Part shown: piece after piece, positions 17,980-26,560 of the stretch
Position numbering within the stretch: the first letter of the stretch is position 1
How the letters are laid out: every line of letters starts with the position of its first letter
From: Gammaproteobacteria bacterium
GTDB lineage: Bacteria > Pseudomonadota > Gammaproteobacteria > Burkholderiales > Nitrosomonadaceae
Length of the DNA stretch: 64,000 nt
Reading direction: 5' to 3'
Assembly: GCA_015709615.1 (NCBI GenBank)
Contig: CP054179.1
Coordinates: 682,001 to 746,000 of the forward strand
Notes under the pieces: model-generated
What the model was told of the DNA's origin: nothing
What the model saw: only the letters and a program-made list of their open reading frames with translations
The model's database searches: none
Translations under genes and position numbers: made by a program

Positions 17980-18620
17980 TATTGTTCCCCTTTAGAGTGG
18001 ATGTATTGATCCGCAACTAGATTGCGGCATCAAAATCAATTGGCAAGTCAACTTTTTCCTACAATCCATATCGAGATCGCAGATGATCCTTTTAATGATC
18101 ATTCCCATTAACTTTGAGGACTACAGTCCTCAGGAATAGTAATGTCTGCGGCCCCGAATAGCAAAACAGAATAGCACCCGATTTCACCCACTATTCCTCA
18201 GATTACTTCGCAACTTTTTTGATCAATTCAATTGGATAAAACTTCAATCTTCATTACTCAGAATAAATAACATTTGATTATGCTTGCTTTCTTACATACA
18301 AATCATCCAATATGAAATTCCTTAGAAAATCTCGAGAAATTACTATGCTCGGTCATGCAGTGTTGAAATCAGGTTCAGAATGCTCATTTACCTCTTTGTA
18401 AACTGAACTGCGCTTTTTCACCCTGTTTCACCTTGCCTGACTGCTGCTCGCTACCTTTTTCAGAGTGTCCTAACACTATTTAACCGGGATGCACAATCTT
18501 ACTGGATGCCGCAGAACGGGAAAATAAGCATTCTCCTTATTTCTGCCGCGTGTTAATTACGCTGGGGAAACGCCGAACAACGTCTGTATTTGCCCGCAGA
18601 TTCGCGCAAAGAAATTCCCA
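17980..18620. other. Intergenic region of about 640 bases with promoter area and repeat copy
   Basis: The gap lies between the divergent HAF/PEP-CTERM gene and the DUF3617 gene. The left part is AT-rich and likely contains the PEP-CTERM promoter. A degenerate dispersed repeat occupies about 18338-18472 (listed separately). I see no RNA gene or convincing ORF in the rest. Confidence 0.5.
18338..18472 (-). repeat. Dispersed degenerate repeat, copy 1
   Basis: The stretch beginning attactatgctcggtcatg and ending near ctgctcgctaccttttt matches 46702-46821 over most of its length in the same orientation, with scattered substitutions and small indels. Read on the minus strand the two copies give related peptides ending in EPDFNTA and ESDFNTA at the same stop, with copy 1 interrupted by a stop codon. 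This looks like the decayed 3' end of a mobile-element gene; no transposase is recognisable. Confidence 0.6.
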
Positions 18621-18707
18621 GTGATTTTTCCGCTAATCCGCTACACTAGTAAAAGGGCTAAATTTGCTGCTTTTACTTTACAGTTGAATGTCGAGCCTGA
18701 ATGCGAA

Positions 18708-19247
18708 ATGTCCTATAAAAATTCCATGCATAAAATTCTCATATCAATTCTGCTTACTCTGTTGCTTATCCCCTCCGGCATGGCGCACCAGCATATCCGT
18801 CCTGGATTATGGGAAATCACCACGCGCTCCGATCTGCTGGCGTTGGTGCCGCACATTCCTTCGGAACATATGCAACAACTCAGCGATCTCGCGCGCCGTT
18901 ATGGTCTTAAACTGCCCAAAATAGAAAATGGGGCGGCCACATCGAAAATCTGCATTACCGCGGAAATGGCGAAACAAGAAATTCCTGCGTATTTTTATGA
19001 AAACCGCTCCGGCTGCACAGTGCAAAATGCCATCCGCAAAGGCAACAGCTACCAACTGGATCTCGTATGCTCAAATCAGCATTTTGAAGGAACCGGTTTT
19101 GCACAGGGGACTTTTACCGATCCGGAAAACTTCTCTGGAAGCACCGAATTCGATAGCACGGTTAGCGGCACACCGGTTCATGCGGCGGCACAAACCGATG
19201 CCCGTTGGATCGGAGAGCGCTGTACCGCGGTAAATCCTATGCCATGA
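18708..19247 (+). CDS. DUF3617 family secreted protein
   Basis: From the ATG at 18708 the product is 179 residues; the ATG at 18726 is an equally good start just before the signal peptide (HKILISILLTLLLIPSGMA). The frame upstream of these has no signal and is not chosen. The mature protein begins HIRPGLWEITTRSD, the DUF3617 hallmark, and continues to a conserved Cys-containing core (KICITAEM, GCTVQN, DLVCSN) and a C-terminal DARWIGERC. The family is periplasmic and of unknown function. It stands alone, convergent with the next PEP-CTERM gene. Confidence 0.8.
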   Translation: MSYKNSMHKILISILLTLLLIPSGMAHQHIRPGLWEITTRSDLLALVPHIPSEHMQQLSDLARRYGLKLPKIENGAATSKICITAEMAKQEIPAYFYENRSGCTVQNAIRKGNSYQLDLVCSNQHFEGTGFAQGTFTDPENFSGSTEFDSTVSGTPVHAAAQTDARWIGERCTAVNPMP

Positions 19248-19290
19248 AGTGTGGAGAAAAAAACGGAGCGAGAAACTTTTTGTAGCGTAA

Positions 19291-19316
19291 GTTGGGATTA
19301 GCTGACAAATCCCAAA
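19291..19316. terminator. Hairpin between convergent DUF3617 and PEP-CTERM genes
   Basis: GTTGGGATT and AATCCCAA form an eight-base-pair stem with an eight-base loop, about 45 bases after the DUF3617 stop and just before the end of the convergent PEP-CTERM gene. There is no strong T-run on either side, so it is a weak bidirectional terminator or one of the palindromic repeats found nearby. Confidence 0.45.
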
Positions 19317-19327
19317 TTGGATGCTGG

Positions 19328-19942
19328 TTAAACGTTTACTTTTCGACGCCCAGTAAAACCCAGTAACGCCAAACCGACCAGCAACATCGCATAGGCTTCC
19401 GGTTCCGGAACCGGACTCACGAGCACATTAAACGCCGCACCGCCAAAAACAGCGACGTCACCTTTGGTCGAATGGGAATTATGCAAACCGAGTTGCACAA
19501 TTTTTAAAGAATGTGCGATGGGATCCAATCCCTCCACCACCAGAATTCTATTACCTCCACGATACATATCGTAGGTGCCGACATCAATGTTGTCGACAAA
19601 AAACTGCGCGAAACCGTCGTTGTGGTCTCCGGCCATGACAAAACCGACGCTATTGCTCGTCACCGAAAATGAAGTAGTGGCTTGACTCGTTCCGGGTATG
19701 CCTGCGGCTGAATCATCAAACAACCACAGTTCCTTGATTCCTCGCCCTCCCGTCGGCCCATCGCCAGTAACAGTCCAGTCGATTCCGCCTTTCCCGGCAT
19801 TCCGGTATTCAAGAACGGCATGACCCTCGACATTCACCGGATTGCCGTTTTTCTCCGTGGTCACCAACGGTATCCACTTCGTGGACAGCGCGGATGCATG
19901 CGAGCTGATCAACAGTAATGCAACCACCAGAATTTGTTTCAT
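19328..19942 (-). CDS. PEP-CTERM sorting-domain protein
   Basis: The ATG at 19942 follows GTTGGAG and gives 204 residues with a signal peptide (QILVVALLLISSHASA). The C-terminus is a standard sorting signal, VPEPEAYAMLLVGLALLGF then RRK. The middle is predicted mainly beta-strand and matches no family that I can name. The protein is expected to be exported and anchored or released by exosortase. The earlier ATG at 19984 would place 14 residues before the signal peptide and is less likely. Confidence 0.85.
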   Translation of the reverse strand: MKQILVVALLLISSHASALSTKWIPLVTTEKNGNPVNVEGHAVLEYRNAGKGGIDWTVTGDGPTGGRGIKELWLFDDSAAGIPGTSQATTSFSVTSNSVGFVMAGDHNDGFAQFFVDNIDVGTYDMYRGGNRILVVEGLDPIAHSLKIVQLGLHNSHSTKGDVAVFGGAAFNVLVSPVPEPEAYAMLLVGLALLGFTGRRKVNV

Positions 19943-19984
19943 TCTCCAACTCCCAAAATTAACGCTTGCCACGCGCTGAAACAT

Positions 19985-20380
19985 CGTATTACACGATTTT
20001 TCCTCGAAATACAGTATAGGCCGGCCATTCTGCCAAAACCATGAGCAATCATTCCCTTTTCGCTAGGACATTCCTATCATTTTACTTGGTACATTTGTAA
20101 TGATTTCTCAAGCTCATAGTTAAGATTATTAACCTAATATATGCGTTCAATTATGAAAATAAAAGGGGGTTTTCCCCCTATTTCCGGAATATCCGGATGA
20201 ACGCTATACTTGGTAGAAATTCGAGGTAGCTTTGCGATTTCATTTGAAATAATTTTCCAGAAACGAAATTGAAATCAAAGTAATCTTTTCCACTCAATTA
20301 AACTGATAGAAATGCTTGAAATATGCGGTGACAACCTAAACTAGATGCAATATTTGAACAACTCACCCATCACTAGCCCC
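19985..20380. other. AT-rich intergenic region
   Basis: About 400 bases hold no convincing gene. A short G5-TTTT-C5 hairpin lies at 20164-20179. The region should contain the promoter of the PEP-CTERM gene to the left and of the small membrane ORF to the right. Confidence 0.4.
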
Positions 20381-20485
20381 ATGAAAATCATCCTCGAACT
20401 CGTACTGTTTATTATCGTTTTAAATATCTTTTTCAAATTATTCATATGGATTCTCGACGATATGATCAAATCAGGCGGCTATTGA
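20381..20485 (+). CDS. Possible 34-residue single-span membrane peptide
   Basis: A short frame starting MKIILELVLFIIVLNIFF encodes one hydrophobic helix followed by a charged tail (WILDDMIKSGGY). It is too short for certainty, has no obvious ribosome site, and lies between a promoter-like AT-rich gap and a palindromic repeat. It could be a small membrane protein or a chance frame. Confidence 0.3.
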   Translation: MKIILELVLFIIVLNIFFKLFIWILDDMIKSGGY

Positions 20486-20506
20486 TAGGCGATGAGAATT
20501 CATTGC

Positions 20507-20609
20507 GGGTTGGGCTGACAAAGGAAGCCCAACGTTTATCGATGCCGTTCGCTATAAACGAAACTTCATTCAGAGTGACGTTGGCCTTTCTCCGGCAGCC
20601 CAACCTCGT
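20507..20609. repeat. Palindrome-bounded repeat element upstream of SemiSWEET
   Basis: Two palindromic units, GGTTGGGCTGACAAAGGAAG plus CCCAAC (20508-20533) and GTTGGCCTTTCTCCGGCAGC plus CCAACC (20580-20605), bracket about 45 bases. The second is close to the reverse complement of the first. A third copy lies after the SemiSWEET gene (20980-21004). This is a REP- or MITE-like unit family. Confidence 0.6.
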
Positions 20610-20664
20610 AACCTGCCGCGCTTCCGATTCGCGAGATACGAACAAAAAATACCAGGAGATTTGG

Positions 20665-20937
20665 ATGGAAGGACATGAAATCATCGGATTCATCGCCGGG
20701 TTCGGTACCACTTTCGCCGCCGCCCCGGATTTGTATGCAATGCTCAAACGGAAAAGCGCTCAAGGCATGAATCCAACCATGGCCGGCATCATGGGCGTGT
20801 TCCAGATTGTCTGGGTTTATTACGGCGTCTTGATCGATTCCATGCCGGTCATTGTCTGGAACATCATCGCCATCGCGATCAATTCCCTGACGGTCGGCGC
20901 ATTTTTCCACTTCGCTCGCGCGGGGAATACTGGATGA
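20665..20937 (+). CDS. SemiSWEET-like (MtN3/PQ-loop) small transporter
   Basis: The ATG at 20665, six bases after AGGAGA, gives 90 residues with three membrane helices, the size of bacterial SemiSWEETs. The segments GFIAGFGTTFAAAPDLYAML, GMNPTMAGIMGVFQIVWVYY and VIVWNIIAIAINSLTVGAFF fit the three-helix bundle, with a Pro-Asp pair at the position of the PQ motif and a conserved Asn in helix 3. Such proteins dimerise and transport sugars; the substrate here is unknown. The frame upstream to 20446 runs through the repeat element and is not coding. Confidence 0.8.
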   Translation: MEGHEIIGFIAGFGTTFAAAPDLYAMLKRKSAQGMNPTMAGIMGVFQIVWVYYGVLIDSMPVIVWNIIAIAINSLTVGAFFHFARAGNTG

Positions 20938-20979
20938 ATTGATTTTTTATCCAACCAATCCCGATGATCACCGGTTAAT

Positions 20980-21004
20980 GTTGGGCTTTCTTTGGCAGCC
21001 CAAT
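20980..21004. repeat. Palindromic repeat downstream of SemiSWEET
   Basis: GTTGGGCTTTCTTTGGCAGC followed by CCAAT forms a TTGGGCT/AGCCCAA stem and is nearly the reverse complement of the unit at 20508-20533. It may act as a terminator for the SemiSWEET gene, though no T-run follows. Confidence 0.55.
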
Positions 21005-21093
21005 CTACCGTGCTAGTCTAGAGCCATAGAATTATTGGTTTTATTTCGTGCGATCCAAGGTTACGTCCCTTGGGTTCCAGAAGATAGATTAAG

Positions 21094-21872
21094 TCAATAC
21101 TTGTCGATCTGTAAGCTTTTGTTGCAATGAAGGCTGGCGCCATAAATATCTGGAAAAAGGCTAAGGTGATTGATGTTCATTGTATTCAAGGTACGAAGAC
21201 ACTCGGTCCTGCCACGCTCAGGAATCATGATCTTGATAAGTGTTGCTCCACTCTTTTCGCCTGCATAGCTTTTCTTAACCCAGGAATCTACAGATTCCCC
21301 GAGCGGAGCACGAGTAAATAGGCCCGCCTGTGCAACCAGTCTGGCGTTTTCGTCCTGCAATGGTCTAATATACTCAAGGATTGGCACAAATTCACTGAGA
21401 TCGTGGGTCTTTTGGATCTCACTATTTTTCTTTGTTACCGATCCTAGCGCCCACACGCAACGCTTTCCGCCAGGCGGCCTTGTCGGTTTCTCGAACGCAA
21501 AATAGAGAGCGGCAAAGGGAGATTCAGTCCAATCAAGAAGAGGAGTGGCAAGCCCATGATGTTGACCGAGAGCCCACCATTCGTTATCGTTATCCAATTT
21601 GGCCGGACTTGGGCCACGTCGGCCGCGAACAGACTGTTTGAAACGATCCAGATGATTCAGAGCTTTTGCTTTCTTACCGCTTTTCCCGCGCAACTGACGA
21701 TCCAAGCTTGATTCAAGTTTCCACTCAGAACGCGCTGTCCACGCCAGATGTAGTGCGAGAAATCGAGCATCTCTTGTCGTACGTAATCATAAAAGTATTT
21801 CCATGAAGTGAGTGTGACCTCCATTGTTCCGTCGACAACATCTGATGTTGACCATCTAGCAGAACGTGTCAT
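21094..21872 (-). pseudogene. FRG-domain gene broken by one frameshift
   Basis: Two overlapping frames on the minus strand make one FRG-domain protein. The N-terminal part (21657-21872) contains SHYIWRGQRVLSGNL, the C-terminal part (21094-21705) contains ESSLDRQLRGK, the core EWWALGQHHGLATPLLDWT and PFAALYFAF. The break is at about 21711-21717, where restoring one G in TTGAA (giving TTGGAA) joins GNL to ESSLDRQ exactly as in intact family members. The full protein would be about 258 residues starting from ATG 21872 or 21824. FRG proteins are of unknown function and often sit in accessory regions. No partner gene is adjacent. Confidence 0.8.
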
Positions 21873-22076
21873 GCCGTGTCTTGTATTGATCTAATTAAAT
21901 TGAACTTCTGGAAAGAAGCAAAATAATACGTCTGCAATGAAATACAAACCAGGAAGTGTCATGTTATATCCTTGTCTCTAAGATACTATGTCAATTTAGT
22001 TTTCAATATCAGAAATCTTGTTAAATCCATAAATCACTAGGGCTAACACCCAATCATCAAGAATCTAACAACCTCA

Positions 22077-22844
22077 TCACCCCAATCCCGGCCAATAATG
22101 ACTATCCGGCAGCGGCCGTTTGCCGAAGATCGCCTGGCCGACGCGCACGACGGTGGCGCCTTCTTCGATCGCCAGTTCGTAATCACCCGACATGCCCATC
22201 GACAGTTCGTCGAACGATAATCCGGCGGGAGCTTCCTGGCGCAGCATGGCTTGGATATTGCGCATTCTGACGAAGCATTCGCGCACGCGGTCGTGGTCGG
22301 GGGAGAAGATAGCGAGGGTCATTAAACCTTTGATGCGTAGCGACGAGAATTGCGGCAAGTGTTGTACGAAATCGCGCACGGCTTCGGGTGGCAGGCCGAA
22401 TTTGCTTTCTTCGCCGGAGCTGTTGACTTGCACGAACACGTCGATGGCGCGGCCTTCGTTTTGCAGGCGTTTGTCGAGTTCCTCGGCGACTTTGAGGCTG
22501 TCGAGCGCCTGGAATTCGTTGGCGAAACGCGCCAGGTATTTGGCTTTGTTGGTTTGCAGGTGGCCGATGATCGCCCATTTGATGCCCAAATCGGCCAGCA
22601 CTTCGGATTTTTCACGTGCTTCCTGGATTTTGTTTTCGCCCATTTCATGAACACCAGCAGCATAGGCGATGCGCAGCCGCTCCGCGGATACGGTTTTGGT
22701 TACGGGCAACAGCCGCACGCTGGCGGGGTCGCGCCCGGCTTTCTTGCACGCATCGATGATGCGCTGCTTGACGGTGGCGAGGTTGTTTTTGATGTCGTTC
22801 AGTTGTTGTTCGGCGTTGAGTTCCACGGCGGTCTCCTGGTTCAT
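22077..22844 (-). CDS. yggS: PLP homeostasis protein, YggS/PLPBP family
   Basis: The 255-residue product is a fold-III-like pyridoxal-phosphate-binding protein. Lys50 in LLPVTKTVS is the PLP lysine; MGENKIQEAREK, WAIIGHLQTNKAKYLARFA, QVNSSGEESKFGL and LSMGMSGDYELAIEEGATVVR are the family blocks. YggS buffers free PLP and affects amino-acid and vitamin B6 metabolism. Here it lies downstream of metG and a small SnoaL-like gene, overlapping the latter by four bases, rather than beside proC or the pilT gene as in many relatives. The 20-residue N-terminal extension is mildly longer than usual. Confidence 0.93.
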   Translation of the reverse strand: MNQETAVELNAEQQLNDIKNNLATVKQRIIDACKKAGRDPASVRLLPVTKTVSAERLRIAYAAGVHEMGENKIQEAREKSEVLADLGIKWAIIGHLQTNKAKYLARFANEFQALDSLKVAEELDKRLQNEGRAIDVFVQVNSSGEESKFGLPPEAVRDFVQHLPQFSSLRIKGLMTLAIFSPDHDRVRECFVRMRNIQAMLRQEAPAGLSFDELSMGMSGDYELAIEEGATVVRVGQAIFGKRPLPDSHYWPGLG

Positions 22845-23221
22845 GATGCGGATGTTCCTGTTATTTTCGTTGCTTGATGAAATACCATTTTCCAGTGGTT
22901 ATCCTGGCGCTGCCACAGCGACGTGCGGATCGATCCCGGTGCGCTGGATTGCTGCGGTTTTTGCAGCGAGTAAATCGCCAGCACGCAATCGTTGGTCAAT
23001 ATCTTGACGCGAAAATCCCGGAATGCCCAATGCAGATCCGGGTCTTTGCGTTTGAGCCATTCGATTACATCGCTTCGGCTATGCAGTTGTCCCTGATTGT
23101 CGATTTCCTCAAAATCTTGCGCCAGCAATTCATCGATCAACCCGGGATGCGCAGTCAGATCGCTTTGCAGCAAGTCGAGTTCCAAGCGCTGGATGATTCC
23201 GGTCAGTGCATTGACTTCCAT
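22841..23221 (-). CDS. SnoaL/DUF4440-like small protein
   Basis: The ATG at 23221 gives 126 residues; the frame extends into metG but the internal start fits the seven-base spacing from the metG stop. The pattern (an N-terminal helix, LLAQDFEEIDNQGQLHSRSD, then DVIEWLKRKDPD, VLAIYSLQK, RTSLWQRQDNHWKMVFHQAT) is that of NTF2-like DUF4440 domains. These bind small molecules or catalyse varied reactions, so no specific activity can be assigned. Its stop overlaps the yggS start (ATGA), so it is co-translated with yggS behind metG. Confidence 0.75.
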   Translation of the reverse strand: MEVNALTGIIQRLELDLLQSDLTAHPGLIDELLAQDFEEIDNQGQLHSRSDVIEWLKRKDPDLHWAFRDFRVKILTNDCVLAIYSLQKPQQSSAPGSIRTSLWQRQDNHWKMVFHQATKITGTSAS

Positions 23222-23228
23222 TTTTGGA

Positions 23229-25334
23229 TTATTTGACCCGCATGCCCGGCTGCGCACCAGAATCCGGCGACAAAATGAACAATTCGCCCGGGTTGCCGCC
23301 ACCGGCAGCGAGTACCATGCCTTCCGACAAGCCGAATTTCATTTGCCGCGGCGCGAGGTTGGCGACCATCACGGTCAAGCGCCCTTTCAGTTGCTCCGGG
23401 TCGTACGCGGATTTGATGCCGGCAAATACCGTGCGCTGCTCGCTACCGATGTCGAGTGTCAGTTTCAACAGTTTCTCCGCGCCTGGTACATGCTCGGCGT
23501 TGACGATTTTGGCGATGCGCAGGTCGATTTTGCTGAAATCGTCGATGGAAATGGTTTCGGCAATCGGTGCAACGGCGTGCTGCTGTTTTTCCGCGTGCCG
23601 GGCCGGTGATTGCGACGGCGGAGCGGTCAGGCTATGCGTGTTGGCAGCGATCAGCGCGTCGATTTGTTTGTTGTCGATGCGCGTCATCAGATGCTGGTAC
23701 GCGTTGATGGCATGCCCACCGGGCAGCAGCAAACCGGAAACCGGCTGATCGGCGCGCAATTGCGGCCATGTCAACGGTTCGCAATTAAGAAACGCTTCGA
23801 TCTGTTGCACCGTTCCAGGCAGAATCGGTTTCAAATAGCACGCCAGCAGATAAAACAATTGAATGCCAAGACTGCAAGCGCGGTGCAAATCGTCACTGCG
23901 ATCCGGGCTCTTGGCGATTTCCCACGGCGCCAGGCTGTGGATCATTTCGTTGGCTTCGTCGGCGAATTTCATGATCTGGCGGATTGCAGTGGAAAATTCG
24001 CGCGCTTCAAACGCTTGCTCAATGCCATCGGGGCGCCAGCTCGCGAAATGCTCGTCGACCATCGTTTGCAATGCCCGGTATTGATCACCTGCCACCAGCT
24101 TACCGTCAAAACGCTTAGTGATGAAACCGGCGCAGCGGCTGGCGATGTTGATGAATTTACCGACCAGATCGGAATTGACGCGCGCGACAAAGTCGTCCAG
24201 GTTCAAGTCGATGTCTTCCAGTGTGCTGTTCAGCTTGGCGGCGTAGTAATAGCGCAGCCATTCGGGATTCAAGCCTTGCTTCAAATAGCTCTCAGCGGTA
24301 ATGAACGTGCCGCGCGATTTGCTCATTTTTTCGCCGTTCACAGTCAGAAAACCATGCGCGAAAATCTTGGTCGGCATGCGGTACCCGGCGTTTTTCAGCA
24401 TCGCCGGCCAGAACAGCGCATGGAAGTACAAAATATCCTTGCCTATGAAGTGATACAGTTCTGCGTCGGATTGAGGCTGCCAGTAGTCGTCGAATTGGAT
24501 TTTTTCGCGCTCGCACAGATTCTTGAAGCTGCCCATGTAGCCGATCGGCGCGTCGAGCCAGACGTAGAAATATTTCCCCGGCGCACCGGGAATCTCGAAG
24601 CCGAAATACGGCGCATCGCGCGAAATATCCCAGTCGGACAATTTGTTTTCCCCGGCTTCGCCGACCCATTCGCGCATTTTGTTGGCGGCTTCCGGTTGCA
24701 AGTGATCGCCGTCGCACGCCCATTGCCGCAAAAAATCGGCGCAACGCGCATCGGATAGGCTGAAGAAATAATGCTCGGACGATTTGCTGATTGGTTTCGC
24801 GCCGGATACCGCCGAATACGGATTCTTCAATTCGGTCGGCGCGTATGCCGCACCACACATTTCGCAGGAATCGCCGTATTGATCCTTGGCGCCGCATTTC
24901 GGGCATTCGCCTTTGACGAAACGATCCGGCAAGAACATGTTCTTGACCGGATCGTACAATTGTTCGATGCCGCGTACCGCGATCAATCCCGCACTTTTGA
25001 GTTTACCGTAGATATCTTCCGAGAAATGCCGCGTTTCCGGGGAGTGCGTGCTGTAATAATTATCGAACTGAATGTGAAAGCCGGTAAAATCGCCGAAGTG
25101 TTCCGCATGCACACGCGCAATCAGCGCTTCCGGTGTGATGCCCTCTTTCTCCGCGCGCAGCATGATCGGCGTACCATGAGTATCGTCGGCGCACACATAA
25201 TGCACCGTATGTCCGCGCATTTTCTGGAAACGCACCCAGATGTCCGTCTGAATATATTCCACCAAATGACCTAAATGGATACTGCCGTTGGCGTAAGGCA
25301 GTGCGGAAGTCACCAGAATTTTTCGCTTGCTCAT
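23229..25334 (-). CDS. metG: Methionyl-tRNA synthetase
   Basis: The 701-residue enzyme charges tRNA-Met. The class I HIGH motif is HLGH at residues 20-23, the KMSKS loop is at 336-340, and a zinc knuckle is formed by Cys144, Cys147, Cys157 and Cys160. An anticodon-binding helical domain follows, then a C-terminal EMAP-like tRNA-binding domain from about residue 600 (DFSKIDLRIAKIVNAEHVPG). The length matches the long dimeric form. It is divergent from apbC over a 124-base gap, the usual metG-mrp arrangement of proteobacteria, and heads a unit with two small genes. Confidence 0.97.
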   Translation of the reverse strand: MSKRKILVTSALPYANGSIHLGHLVEYIQTDIWVRFQKMRGHTVHYVCADDTHGTPIMLRAEKEGITPEALIARVHAEHFGDFTGFHIQFDNYYSTHSPETRHFSEDIYGKLKSAGLIAVRGIEQLYDPVKNMFLPDRFVKGECPKCGAKDQYGDSCEMCGAAYAPTELKNPYSAVSGAKPISKSSEHYFFSLSDARCADFLRQWACDGDHLQPEAANKMREWVGEAGENKLSDWDISRDAPYFGFEIPGAPGKYFYVWLDAPIGYMGSFKNLCEREKIQFDDYWQPQSDAELYHFIGKDILYFHALFWPAMLKNAGYRMPTKIFAHGFLTVNGEKMSKSRGTFITAESYLKQGLNPEWLRYYYAAKLNSTLEDIDLNLDDFVARVNSDLVGKFINIASRCAGFITKRFDGKLVAGDQYRALQTMVDEHFASWRPDGIEQAFEAREFSTAIRQIMKFADEANEMIHSLAPWEIAKSPDRSDDLHRACSLGIQLFYLLACYLKPILPGTVQQIEAFLNCEPLTWPQLRADQPVSGLLLPGGHAINAYQHLMTRIDNKQIDALIAANTHSLTAPPSQSPARHAEKQQHAVAPIAETISIDDFSKIDLRIAKIVNAEHVPGAEKLLKLTLDIGSEQRTVFAGIKSAYDPEQLKGRLTVMVANLAPRQMKFGLSEGMVLAAGGGNPGELFILSPDSGAQPGMRVK

Positions 25335-25458
25335 GGGCTCTAATGCACCGGATTAAATAAACCCTAATTGTAACAAACTGTGTGTGCATTCCCGATATTT
25401 GTTACCATTTCCGAATTCAATTGTGAGCCGCCCGGCGGTAGTAAAAAGGAGCCTCGTA

Positions 25459-26547
25459 GTGACCATTTTCGAACAACAGATTCAATCCGCATTGAAACAA
25501 ACCATCGACCCGACCACCAACAAAGACTATGTAACCGAAAAATCGGTCGGCGCGATTCAAATTACCGGTAACGATGTAACAGTCGGTATCGAACTCGGTT
25601 ATCCGGCCAATAGCGTCAAGGATAATGTGCAAAAACAAGTGAAAGATGCGCTGAAATCGATACCCGGTATCGGCACTGTTCAAGTGACGGTTAGCAGCAA
25701 AATCATTCCGCACGGCGTACAGCGCGGCGTCAAGCTGATTCCCGGCGTTAAAAACATCATCGCCGTAGCATCCGGCAAGGGCGGCGTCGGCAAATCGGCG
25801 ACCGCGGTCAATCTGGCGCTGGCATTGGCGGCGGAAGGCGCTGCCGTCGGTATTCTGGACGCCGATATTTACGGCCCGTCGCAACCGCAAATGCTCGGCA
25901 TCACCGGTCACCCCGAGTCGCTCGACGGCAAATCGATGGAACCGATGCGCGCGCACGGTATTCAAGCAATATCGATCGGCATGCTGGTTGACGTTGAAAC
26001 GCCAATGGTGTGGCGCGGTCCGATGGTGACGCAGGCCTTGCAACAATTGCTGAACGACACCAATTGGAAGGATCTGGATTATCTGGTAGTGGATTTACCC
26101 CCCGGTACCGGCGACATTCAATTGACATTGGCGCAAAAGATTCCGGTCACTGGTGCCGTCATTGTCACCACGCCGCAAGACATCGCCCTGCTCGATGCGC
26201 GCAAAGGTCTCAAAATGTTTGAGAAAGTCGGCATCCCGATTCTGGGCATCGTGGAAAACATGAGCACCCATACGTGCTCCAACTGCGGCCATACCGAGCC
26301 GATTTTCGGTACCGGCGGCGGTGAAAAAATGTGCAAGGACTATAACGTCGAATTGCTGGGGGCGCTGCCGCTCGATATCAAAATCCGCGAACATACCGAC
26401 GCCGGAAAACCCAGCGTGGTTGCGGAACCGGACGGTAAAATCGCGGAAATTTATAAACTGATCGCGCGGCGGGTGGCCGTCAAGATTGCGGAATCCGCCG
26501 AAGATCACTCCGAGCTGTTCGCCAAAATCGTAATGGACAATGACTAG
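25459..26547 (+). CDS. apbC: Iron-sulfur cluster carrier protein ApbC/Mrp
   Basis: A GTG at 25459, preceded by AAAAAGGAG, gives 362 residues; the frame upstream to 25384 has no ribosome site and no similarity. The N-terminal MIP18/DUF59 domain (about 5-80) precedes a P-loop ATPase with a deviant Walker A (SGKGGVGKS, residues 105-113), VDLPPGTGD, and a C-terminal CxxC (HTCSNCGH) that binds a bridging 4Fe-4S cluster. It delivers clusters to apo-enzymes. It is followed by dcd after 13 bases, probably in one unit. Confidence 0.95.
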   Translation: MTIFEQQIQSALKQTIDPTTNKDYVTEKSVGAIQITGNDVTVGIELGYPANSVKDNVQKQVKDALKSIPGIGTVQVTVSSKIIPHGVQRGVKLIPGVKNIIAVASGKGGVGKSATAVNLALALAAEGAAVGILDADIYGPSQPQMLGITGHPESLDGKSMEPMRAHGIQAISIGMLVDVETPMVWRGPMVTQALQQLLNDTNWKDLDYLVVDLPPGTGDIQLTLAQKIPVTGAVIVTTPQDIALLDARKGLKMFEKVGIPILGIVENMSTHTCSNCGHTEPIFGTGGGEKMCKDYNVELLGALPLDIKIREHTDAGKPSVVAEPDGKIAEIYKLIARRVAVKIAESAEDHSELFAKIVMDND

Positions 26548-26560
26548 GAAAACCTGAAGG

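Noticed and set aside
23610..24758. A 382-codon plus-strand frame opposite metG
   Set aside because: It lies entirely antisense to a complete methionyl-tRNA synthetase whose motifs are intact, and its translation matches no family. GC-rich third positions of metG open the opposite frame.
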